From: Planctomycetaceae bacterium
GTDB lineage: Bacteria > Planctomycetota > Planctomycetia > Pirellulales > Thermoguttaceae
Length of the DNA stretch: 6,913 bases
Direction: 5' to 3'
Assembly (NCBI GenBank): GCA_031288955.1
Contig: JAITQJ010000408.1
Location: forward strand, 1-6,913
Made by a program: the position numbers and the translations under genes. Below the pieces are notes generated by a model. That model saw only the letters and a program-made list of their open reading frames with translations. It was not told where the DNA came from and did not search any database. Positions 1-6,460 of the stretch are shown piece after piece. Each line of letters starts with the position of its first letter. Position 1 is the first letter of the stretch.

Positions 1-1068
1 TTTCAGATTGCCGCCTCCGTAGCCGCAAAGCGGGATGTCAAACCGATTTTGCAGAACGTCAAAATCTCTGCCGACAAAAAAAACGGCGTTCTGCTCCAAG
101 CCACCGATACCGAATTCGGTATCCGAATCATCGCCAAAGACTGCGACGTATTCGATAAAGGTGAAGCCATTCTGCCGACCGATAGAATTAAAAAGATTCT
201 GACCGAATGTCCCGACGAAACACTCACTATCGAAAGCACCGAAGCCAAAACACAGGTCAGCGGTTTCCGCTCCAAGTGGTCGCTTGATACACAGAGTCCC
301 GACGAGTTTCCGAATGTCGAGGAATTTGCGGAAAAAGCATATCACGAAATTCCCGCCAAGACGCTCAAAGAAATGATTCGCCGTACAACCTTTGCAACCG
401 ACCAGGATAATGCGAAGTATGCTCTCGGCGGCGTGTACTTTGAAATGCTTGACAGCGATATTTCCGTTGTTGCTACCGATGGACGGCGGATGGCTTGGCA
501 AGCCGGCAGCGGAAAAAGTGTGGGCGGACACAAAGTCGAGACATCGATTTTGCCGATGAAAACGCTGCAACTGTTGGAACGGGCATTGCCGGTCGGCGAT
601 ATGCTGGTAAAAGTAGCGATTTCGGATAATCGGGTACTCTTCGAGTGCGGTGATTTCGTCTTTTTTAGCCGGTTGGTCGAAGGACGGTTTCCAAAGTGGC
701 GGAACATTATTCCTGACCAGGAATCAAATGAGCCGATTAGCGTGATGTGCGGAGCCTTGTACTCGGCAATTAAGCAGGCGCAGATTACGACTTCCGACAG
801 AGAGCCGGGCGTGTTTTTCACATTCGACGAAGGAAAACTGGAACTTCGCGGTTCCGGCAGGGAAATCGGCGAAGGTTCAACGGAACTGCCGATTACATAC
901 AGCGGCAAGAAACAGGAGTTCAAAATTGACCCGAAGTATATGACAGACGTGCTGCGGGTATTGGATTCGGAAACGAACGTTGAAATGTATCCGCCGCAAG
1001 GCAACGACCCGTTTGTCATCAAAACGGAAGACAATTACCAGTACGTAATTATGCCGATGTCGTCGTGA
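1..1068 (+). CDS. dnaN: DNA polymerase III subunit beta (sliding clamp), 5' partial
   Basis: This is the ring-shaped clamp that encircles DNA and tethers the replicative polymerase and many repair proteins. The frame is open from base 1 (Phe-Gln-Ile-Ala-Ala-Ser) and ends with TGA at 1066-1068, giving 355 visible residues. About 14 N-terminal residues are missing, so the full protein would be ~370 residues, normal for the family. The TTG at 49 is an internal Leu codon, not the start. Family signatures seen: TTFATDQDNAKYALGGVYFE, the VATDGRRMAW strand, RLVEGRFPKWRNIIP, and the terminal YVIMPM followed by two serines; the last is part of the hydrophobic cleft that binds clamp-interacting peptides. 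No recF follows, unlike the common dnaA-dnaN-recF order; a pterin-binding gene lies 99 bases downstream. Identification is firm. Confidence 0.97.
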   Translation, partial: FQIAASVAAKRDVKPILQNVKISADKKNGVLLQATDTEFGIRIIAKDCDVFDKGEAILPTDRIKKILTECPDETLTIESTEAKTQVSGFRSKWSLDTQSPDEFPNVEEFAEKAYHEIPAKTLKEMIRRTTFATDQDNAKYALGGVYFEMLDSDISVVATDGRRMAWQAGSGKSVGGHKVETSILPMKTLQLLERALPVGDMLVKVAISDNRVLFECGDFVFFSRLVEGRFPKWRNIIPDQESNEPISVMCGALYSAIKQAQITTSDREPGVFFTFDEGKLELRGSGREIGEGSTELPITYSGKKQEFKIDPKYMTDVLRVLDSETNVEMYPPQGNDPFVIKTEDNYQYVIMPMSS

Positions 1069-1111
1069 TAATCCCGCCGTAAAACGTTGTCAACCACTAA
1101 ATAACTGCACG

Positions 1112-1139
1112 GAGAACACAGAACGAACTCTGTGTTCTC
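1112..1139. repeat. Perfect 11-bp inverted repeat, possible terminator or dispersed palindrome
   Basis: The arms GAGAACACAGA (1112-1122) and TCTGTGTTCTC (1129-1139) are exact reverse complements around the 6-base loop ACGAAC. A G-T and a C-G pair can lengthen the stem to 13 (1110-1141). It lies 43 bases after the dnaN stop and 28 bases before the next start. The downstream bases GCGGTTTAGGTTAAAAC lack a clean T run, so it is not a textbook intrinsic terminator. It could still end or stabilise the dnaN transcript, or be a dispersed intergenic palindrome. The inverted repeat is certain; the role is not. Confidence 0.6.
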
Positions 1140-1167
1140 TGCGGTTTAGGTTAAAACAATAAACAAA

Positions 1168-2025
1168 ATGTCCTTTGCTCCTATTAACATCATTGCGGAG
1201 TCGATTAACGATTCTGTACCTTCGACGCACGAACTCTACGAAGCCGGCAACATCGCGGGTATAAGGGAACTCGCTAAAATACAGGACGAAAAAGGCGGCA
1301 AATACATTGATGTTAACGTCGGCGGACGTTCCGCCGACTTCTTCGCCGGCATCATTCAGGAAGTACAGTCTGCTACCCGCAAGCCTCTGTCGATTGATAC
1401 CCCCGATGCCGCTCTCGCCGAAGCCGCTCTGCGGGTCTATGACGATTCCGTCGGTAAAGCGGTTCTCAATTCGATTTCGCCGCTGCGTTTGGAAATGTTC
1501 GCCCTGTATAAAATTAAGCCGTTCCGTCCGATTCTTCTGATTTCAGAACAGAACACAGACGGTAATGCCGGTGCCTGTCATACCGATGCGGAAACATTCG
1601 CCGCTGCCAAGTTTCTCATTACCGAAGCCAGAAAATACGGTATTGCTAACGAGGACATCATTTTTGACCCCGGTATTGCACCGATTGGAACGGACAGCGG
1701 CGGCAACCTCATCCGTTTGATTTCAACGCTGCGTATGATACAGGCGGACAAGGATTTTGCCGGCGTTCACGCTTCCGTTGGTTTGAGTAATTTTACGGTA
1801 ATGCTGCCGTCGAAGCGGCAAGATGGTTCGCTGGTCAAGGGACCGCTTGAAAGTGCCTTTTTAACCCGTGCGATGCCGCTGGGATTGGATTACGTGATTG
1901 GTTCGGTAAAGCGGAACTACGAATTGCTTGCCGATGACCATCCGGCAATGCAATGTATTGATGATTGCCTGAAACTCTCCGGTTATGACACCATCAAACG
2001 GGTGAGAGAGTTTTACAAGAAATGA
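1168..2025 (+). CDS. Pterin-binding protein, methyltetrahydrofolate:corrinoid methyltransferase-like
   Basis: This 285-residue protein has the pterin-binding TIM-barrel fold shared by dihydropteroate synthase, the folate domain of cobalamin-dependent methionine synthase, and AcsE (MeTr), which moves the methyl of methyltetrahydrofolate to a corrinoid protein. Strand motifs appear in family order: INIIAESIND (6-15), YIDVNVG (46-52), PLSIDTPD (73-80), NSIS (101-104), FDPGIAPIGTD (166-176) and GLSNF (205-209). D77, N101, D167 and N208 match in order and spacing the pterin-contacting Asp75, Asn96, Asp160 and Asn199 I recall for Moorella AcsE. The dihydropteroate-synthase loop signatures are not seen, so a methyltransferase is favoured over FolP. 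Length is close to AcsE (~262). An in-frame TAG at 1147 makes ATG 1168 the start; there is no clear Shine-Dalgarno. No corrinoid or iron-sulfur partner gene is in the window, so the acceptor is unknown. Confidence 0.8.
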   Translation: MSFAPINIIAESINDSVPSTHELYEAGNIAGIRELAKIQDEKGGKYIDVNVGGRSADFFAGIIQEVQSATRKPLSIDTPDAALAEAALRVYDDSVGKAVLNSISPLRLEMFALYKIKPFRPILLISEQNTDGNAGACHTDAETFAAAKFLITEARKYGIANEDIIFDPGIAPIGTDSGGNLIRLISTLRMIQADKDFAGVHASVGLSNFTVMLPSKRQDGSLVKGPLESAFLTRAMPLGLDYVIGSVKRNYELLADDHPAMQCIDDCLKLSGYDTIKRVREFYKK

Positions 2026-2057
2026 TAAGGAAGTCTTGGATACCCCAAAAAATTCTC

Positions 2058-2086
2058 TTGCGGAACGGTTGACGGCGTATTATAAT
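2058..2086 (+). promoter_or_regulatory. Candidate sigma70-type promoter for the CheX-like gene
   Basis: A consensus -10 box TATAAT (2081-2086) is preceded, at exactly 17 bases, by TTGCGG (2058-2063), which matches the TTGACA -35 consensus at its first three positions only. Transcription would start near 2093 and give a short leader of ~23 bases before ATG 2116. The weak -35 and the chance that this DNA encodes a short peptide reduce confidence. Confidence 0.4.
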
Positions 2087-2115
2087 GGTGTTCGTTTATT
2101 GTAAATCAAAATACA

Positions 2116-2961
2116 ATGCTGCCGAAAAGTTGCGGAAAATTGCTTTATAATGCCGTACGCGAAACGTTGGAAACGATGGCGTTTGCCGATGTTGTTCCCT
2201 GTTCGATTAAAGTTGCCGGCGAAGAAGTAACACAGGACGATGATTTTCTCGTCAACGAACAGTCGTCTCCGTCCGTTATCATTGGTTGGGGCGAAGACGA
2301 TGATGCGGCAGCGGACCCTGCTGACGTTTGGGGAACTGCTGTACCGCAAATGCCGGACGGTGCTGGTGAAAGTTGGAGTGATAGTCCGTTGCCGACGGAA
2401 AATGCAGATGACCCTTGGGGAATTGCGCCGCCGGATGCCCAGGTTGCCGATGACGACTGGGGCAAGAGCGGTGTCCAGACTCCGCAGCAAGAAGATGACC
2501 CGTGGGGCGATTCTGTACTGGTAGAGCAGGCTGCCGAAACACCAATCAAACCGCAGGAAGCCGACTTTGATAATATGGTCGATGCACAAACGGACTGGTG
2601 TTGGGCTTGTATGAAAGTCAATTCTCCTGACGTTAATTCTGTTTGGTTTATCGTACCGAAAAGTCTTGCCGATTCGCTGGCGCAAAATATGTATGCCGGA
2701 GAAACAGCGGATATGGACACGCCGCTTATCCGTGATTTGGTGGCGGAGTTAACGAATGTCCTCGGCGGCAGATTGATGCTGCTGCTCGAAGAGATGGGCG
2801 GCAAGTTCACGCTGACGGTACCCGAAATCGGCTTTGGCTTACCGGATATTCCTGAAACGGCAGCGATGAAGAACGTGATATGTAAAATTGTCGTTGACGG
2901 CGAACATCCCATTATCACGGCGTTATGCTTTAATCCGGGCAGTGTCTTGACGGTAGAATAA
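2116..2961 (+). CDS. CheX/CheC-type phosphatase-fold protein with acidic tryptophan-repeat insert
   Basis: This 281-residue protein reads as a CheX-like domain split by a long insert. Residues ~8-32 (KLLYNAVRETLETMAFADVV) match the first helix and strand of CheX, and residues ~161-281 supply the rest. The latter hold D207, E211 and N214 in RDLVAELTN, the D-x3-E-x2-N phosphatase signature of the CheC/CheX/FliY family, with P236 placed as in CheX (FTLTVPEIGFG). CheX and CheC dephosphorylate the response regulator CheY. Removing the insert leaves ~156 residues, the usual size of the single domain. The insert (~35-155) is rich in Asp, Glu, Pro and Ala, looks disordered, and carries Trp at 58, 72, 87, 101, 115 and 130, several within DDPWG-like motifs. 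There is no signal peptide or membrane segment, so it is cytoplasmic. ATG 2116 is the only good start, with an in-frame TAA at 2083 and no strong Shine-Dalgarno. No che or flagellar genes are nearby, so a role outside chemotaxis is possible. Confidence 0.72.
   Translation: MLPKSCGKLLYNAVRETLETMAFADVVPCSIKVAGEEVTQDDDFLVNEQSSPSVIIGWGEDDDAAADPADVWGTAVPQMPDGAGESWSDSPLPTENADDPWGIAPPDAQVADDDWGKSGVQTPQQEDDPWGDSVLVEQAAETPIKPQEADFDNMVDAQTDWCWACMKVNSPDVNSVWFIVPKSLADSLAQNMYAGETADMDTPLIRDLVAELTNVLGGRLMLLLEEMGGKFTLTVPEIGFGLPDIPETAAMKNVICKIVVDGEHPIITALCFNPGSVLTVE
2278..2508 (+). repeat. Array of six diverged Trp motifs, 14-15 residue period, within the CheX-like gene
   Basis: Six motifs are centred on W58 (IGWGEDDD), W72 (DVWGT), W87 (ESWSDS), W101 (DDPWGIA), W115 (DDDWGKS) and W130 (DDPWGDS). 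Gaps between tryptophans are 14, 15, 14, 14 and 15 residues. The DNA copies have diverged, so this is a protein-level repeat and not a recent tandem duplication. Acidic residues precede most of the tryptophans and Gly usually follows. This looks like a flexible multivalent array of short binding motifs; the partner is unknown. Confidence 0.65.
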
Positions 2962-2976
2962 TTCAGCAGTTTGTTT

Positions 2977-5163
2977 TTATCTCCGTCTTTCCGGTTGCAG
3001 CCAGCGGTCTAAAAACGGATACGTTTTGTCGCCGCTGATTTTATGTCCGCCGTTGAACCAATGAATCTCCGTCCGCTCCGGCATATTCCATTTCAAGGTA
3101 TAAAACCGAAGCACTTTGGCGTATTCAAAGCCGACAAACTCGTCCCAGCCGACCCCATCGTGATGTCCCCGCTCCACCATAAAAGGACGCGGCGCAATCA
3201 ATTTCGCCATATCAGAATAATCAAATGTATTCGCTAAATCGAATTCAAAGATTTCATATTCTCCCGACCAAATATAACTGAACGGGTACACAGCCGAAGC
3301 ATTTTTTACATTCCACGCATTAAAATCGGCACTGCAAATCGACAAGCAGTAATTTTTGACCAGCGGCGGAACCCGCATCGCCGTTTTGCCGCCGTAAGAT
3401 AAACCGTAAAAAGCCATTCGGTCTTTATCCACGAACGGCAGCGTACCAAGCCAGTTTAATAGTTGCTGGTGCTGCGGAACCATTATCGAAAACAATGTCT
3501 TGCCGAGCGAATTGAGTTGCCGCTGATTGTAACGAAATTTATCGCCGCCCGTAAAAATGCCCTGCGGTGCGAAGGTGATATAACCCCGCTCACAGAGTTC
3601 CGTTGCCATAGCGGAATAACCCGGCTTGCCGCCGCGCAGCGTAACTGCCGGTCGGCTTTCGAGACCGTGCTGACAGACGACAACCGGACGCTTTTCGCCT
3701 TCTTTGATGCCTTTGGGAATCAGGAGCAGACCATATTGAACGATGCCGCCGAAGACATCCATTTCGGCTTCGTACATCACATATTTATCGGTTTCCTCTT
3801 TCTTTCGGGTTCGCGGCTTCGGGTCGTCAAGCGAGTCATCGAAGTGTCCAATGACTTCTTCGGCAAAGTATTTTCGGTACCATTCAATTTTTTCGGCAAA
3901 CTCCGGCGATTTGGCATCTTCGATTCGGTTCAAGGGTTCCCAAAAATTCCGCCGCGTTATTTCGGCACGATTCAGCAAATCCTGTGTGTGCCTGTCCATA
4001 CCGTTGACGAGGCGGCGCACACGTTCGTTTGCTGATTGCCGCTGCTCTTGAATCACTTCCGGCGGCAGAAAATCCGATACCTGCGGTATCGCCGGCAGAT
4101 GGTTAATTTTCCAATTCAACGGCGCAACAAGTTTTTCCGCTCTGTCAATTTCCGCCCGGACCGCTTCATCAGCCAACTTGTTAAGAGTACCGGGAGCGTT
4201 CCCGTTTTCACTTTTAAGAACGAGTTGCGGTGCATCGCCGCTCACGACGCTCAACTTTCGCGGAGCAATGAGTGCCGCTATTTCTGCATCGCCGAATTGG
4301 TCAAGCAGCCCGAATATGTTGCGGTCTATCGGTTCTTCGCAAACCCGATTTCTGTTACTAAAATAACCGGCAATGACCGCTTCGTCTATCCGTGTATCCG
4401 CAGCGGCAGCGTAAAAGGCAAGCAGTCCGCCGTCGCCGTAACCGGCAACACAAACGATTGCACTTTCGGTTTTCTTTAACCAATCAACTAACGCTAAAAT
4501 TTCCTGTACTTCGTAACCGATGATGTGCCGACCGAGTTGAAAGGCAGCGCGGTAAATGTATTCCCGACCGCCCCGCTTGCTTCGTCCGTATTGTTCGATA
4601 TTTCTTGTAACAAGAGCCGGAATAATCACGCGGCAGTTTTTGAATTGGTCGGGAGACGTGAGACCGCCGATAGTGCCGTCTGAATGGGGCAGATAGATAA
4701 TCGTCTTTTCCGGTTTTTGTCCATTTTTTAACTCTAACAAAAGTCCTTCGCCTTTTAATGTTTCAAAAACGTCCCATCGGACGGCGTAGATGTTATGTGT
4801 TGCCGTTTCAGCAATCAGGGCGGACTTATTCAGCGTTTCGCAGAGTTCGGGCGATTCAAATGGTTTGCGTTTGTCCCGAACACCGATAATATGCCGGAAA
4901 CGTTCCCGATTTTTTGTTACAGATTTTTCGTAAGTTGCCCGGTCGCCGAATTGCCGGTTCCAATGCTTGGTGCGCTGCTGTTCACTTTCGGCGATTTTCC
5001 GGTCGAGAAACTCCGTGATGAGCCGGGTGTTTCGTCCGGCACAATCTTCGTCAACGGTCAATGCGTCCGTGCCGGGGAGCGGTTGAGCAAAGGCTAAAGG
5101 AACGAAAGTTGTATCCCCAGCCGCCGCAAATACAAAAACAGCAAGTAAAATCAGATAACGCAT
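2977..5163 (-). CDS. Exported tandem alpha/beta-hydrolase (esterase / dienelactone-hydrolase-like), first domain degenerate
   Basis: The 728-residue protein begins with a signal peptide (R2, hydrophobic 4-15, likely cleavage near AFA-Q at 26), so it acts outside the cytoplasm. Two hydrolase-like domains follow. In the second (~455-728) the esterase machinery is visible: oxyanion-region CQHG (497-500), nucleophile elbow GLSYGG with S589, acid D669 in ERGHHDG, and H707 in NGGHK. In the first (~115-360) the elbow reads GYGDGG (241-246), with Gly243 where Ser should be. LIAPR occurs in both domains (298-302 and again shortly before D669), which supports internal duplication. A charged, helical-looking linker (~365-450) joins them. 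The second domain resembles acetyl-xylan-esterase and dienelactone-hydrolase relatives common in planctomycetes, but the substrate cannot be named. The start is ATG 5163, 28 bases after the ribBA stop, with no clear Shine-Dalgarno. Its stop lies 15 bases from the convergent CheX-like stop. Confidence 0.85.
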   Translation of the reverse strand: MRYLILLAVFVFAAAGDTTFVPLAFAQPLPGTDALTVDEDCAGRNTRLITEFLDRKIAESEQQRTKHWNRQFGDRATYEKSVTKNRERFRHIIGVRDKRKPFESPELCETLNKSALIAETATHNIYAVRWDVFETLKGEGLLLELKNGQKPEKTIIYLPHSDGTIGGLTSPDQFKNCRVIIPALVTRNIEQYGRSKRGGREYIYRAAFQLGRHIIGYEVQEILALVDWLKKTESAIVCVAGYGDGGLLAFYAAAADTRIDEAVIAGYFSNRNRVCEEPIDRNIFGLLDQFGDAEIAALIAPRKLSVVSGDAPQLVLKSENGNAPGTLNKLADEAVRAEIDRAEKLVAPLNWKINHLPAIPQVSDFLPPEVIQEQRQSANERVRRLVNGMDRHTQDLLNRAEITRRNFWEPLNRIEDAKSPEFAEKIEWYRKYFAEEVIGHFDDSLDDPKPRTRKKEETDKYVMYEAEMDVFGGIVQYGLLLIPKGIKEGEKRPVVVCQHGLESRPAVTLRGGKPGYSAMATELCERGYITFAPQGIFTGGDKFRYNQRQLNSLGKTLFSIMVPQHQQLLNWLGTLPFVDKDRMAFYGLSYGGKTAMRVPPLVKNYCLSICSADFNAWNVKNASAVYPFSYIWSGEYEIFEFDLANTFDYSDMAKLIAPRPFMVERGHHDGVGWDEFVGFEYAKVLRFYTLKWNMPERTEIHWFNGGHKISGDKTYPFLDRWLQPERRR

Positions 5164-5191
5164 TTGATTTAACCGTTAGCAGTACAATATA

Positions 5192-6418
5192 TTATTTGGT
5201 TATCGGACTTATATTTGTTTTCGGCAGGCAGTGTCCCATACGGTCTCGTTTTGTTTCCATATAACGCTGGTTGAACTCGTTCGGTTCGCAATAGACCGGC
5301 ACTTGGTCAACGACTTCCAAATCGAACCCGCCGTAAATGAACGCATCCGTCTTTTTCGGATTGTTTGTCAACAAACGAATCTTCTGCAATCCCAAGTCTT
5401 TCAGGATTTGAATACCAACGCCGTAATCCCGCAAGTCCGCCTTGTGTCCAAGAGCCAGATTTGCATCAACCGTATCAAGCCCTTCGTCCTGCAATTTATA
5501 CGCCTTAATTTTTTCCGCCAAACCAATGCCCCGTCCTTCCTGCGGCAAATACACCAGCACACCGGCTTCCGCCTCGCTTATCATCGTCAGGGCAATATGC
5601 AACTGGTCGCCGCAATCACAGCGGAGCGAATGAAGTAAATCTCCCGTAAAACAAGACGAATGAAGCCGGACAAGCGGTGCTTGTGCCGCAGACGGATTGC
5701 CGAAGACAACCGCTATCGGTTCTTCCTTTTCATACATAATACTGTATGCGTAAATCCTTGCGTGACCGTACTTTGTCGGCAAATCGGCATCGGCAAGCCG
5801 CCTGACAATCTTTTCGCTCCGCCGCCGGTACTTTATCAGTTCTTCTATCGTAATAATGTCAAGATGAAACTTTTGCGCAACATTCCAGAGCGTTTTCCTG
5901 TTAGCGCGGTTGCCCGTTTCGTCAAGGATTTCGCAAATGACTCCTGCCGCTTTGAGACCGGCAAGGCGGACGAGGTCGATGACGGCTTCGGTGTGTCCGG
6001 CACGGCGAAGAACACCGCCTTCCTTTGCTTCCAGCGGAAACAGATGACCGGGACGGACGAAGTCGCTTGGTTTGCTTGCGGGGTCAATGATAGCGCGTAT
6101 CGTTGCCGCTTTTTCCTGGGCGGTTATGCCGGTACGGTTGGAGACGTGGTCAACGGGGACGGTGAAAGCAGTCTGAAGCGGAGCGGTATTGTGGGCGACC
6201 ATCGGAAGGAGTTCGAGCCGCTTGCAGGTGTCGGGCAGTAAGGGCATACAGACGTGTCCTCTGCCGAATTGAAGCATAAAGTTAACTTGTTCGTCTGTTA
6301 TCTTTTCAGCGGCGCAAACAAAATCGCCCTCATCTTCGCGGTCTTCGTCGTCCATAACGATAACGATTTTTCCGGCTTTAATGGAGTCCAGTGCGGATTC
6401 AATAGAAGAAAATTGCAT
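5192..6418 (-). CDS. ribBA: Bifunctional 3,4-dihydroxy-2-butanone-4-phosphate synthase / GTP cyclohydrolase II
   Basis: This enzyme feeds both branches of riboflavin synthesis: the N-terminal half turns ribulose 5-phosphate into dihydroxybutanone phosphate, and the C-terminal half opens GTP. The complete 408 residues match the usual ~400. RibB half (1-200): DDEDREDEGDF (23-33) with R27, E28 and D32, RTGITA (95-100), RPGHLFPL (122-129), GHTEA with H142, and ICE with E163. RibA half (~205-408): zinc ligands C256, C267 and C269 in CFTGDLLHSLRCDCG, YLPQEGRGIGL (290-300), DLRDYGVG and RLLTNNPKK. Two local departures are HSSC (253-256), where HSEC is usual, and DETGNRANR (166-174), where DDGTMAR-like sequence is usual. 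No essential ligand is lost. The start is ATG 6418; no FMN riboswitch could fit in the 42-base gap upstream. It may be co-transcribed with the DUF6807 gene before it and the hydrolase after it. Confidence 0.96.
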   Translation of the reverse strand: MQFSSIESALDSIKAGKIVIVMDDEDREDEGDFVCAAEKITDEQVNFMLQFGRGHVCMPLLPDTCKRLELLPMVAHNTAPLQTAFTVPVDHVSNRTGITAQEKAATIRAIIDPASKPSDFVRPGHLFPLEAKEGGVLRRAGHTEAVIDLVRLAGLKAAGVICEILDETGNRANRKTLWNVAQKFHLDIITIEELIKYRRRSEKIVRRLADADLPTKYGHARIYAYSIMYEKEEPIAVVFGNPSAAQAPLVRLHSSCFTGDLLHSLRCDCGDQLHIALTMISEAEAGVLVYLPQEGRGIGLAEKIKAYKLQDEGLDTVDANLALGHKADLRDYGVGIQILKDLGLQKIRLLTNNPKKTDAFIYGGFDLEVVDQVPVYCEPNEFNQRYMETKRDRMGHCLPKTNISPITK

Positions 6419-6460
6419 TCGTCTTGGGTTTGTTATGCAGATACTACATACGGTCTTATG

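Noticed and set aside
342..1034. Antisense open frame (230 codons) inside dnaN
   Set aside because: dnaN is unmistakable on the + strand; the antisense product is Ser-rich with no motifs.
2482..2508. DPW motifs resembling eukaryotic clathrin-adaptor binding motifs
   Set aside because: A three-residue resemblance is expected by chance in an acidic Trp-rich linker, and no adaptor-like partner is visible.
2145..2918. Long antisense open frame (257 codons) opposite the CheX-like gene
   Set aside because: Its product is Ser/Thr/Ala-rich with no domain signature, and the + strand frame carries a recognisable phosphatase signature. It is a shadow of codon composition.
2962..2976. Bidirectional terminator between the convergent CheX-like and hydrolase genes
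   Set aside because: The 15-base gap holds no inverted repeat, and I found no convincing stem in the flanking coding ends.
3425..3433. TTATCCACG, one base from a DnaA box
   Set aside because: It is a single site inside the hydrolase coding sequence, with no cluster or AT-rich unwinding region, so it is not evidence of an origin.
3463..4479. + strand open frames opposite the tandem hydrolase
   Set aside because: Products look like random translation; the - strand gene has a signal peptide and a catalytic triad.
5164..5220. AT-rich TATATT-type promoter before the hydrolase gene on the - strand
   Set aside because: No -35-like hexamer lies at 16-18 bases, and most of the stretch is within ribBA; too weak to list.
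6419..6460. FMN (RFN) riboswitch upstream of ribBA
   Set aside because: The gap is only 42 bases, far shorter than the aptamer, and none of its conserved bases are seen.
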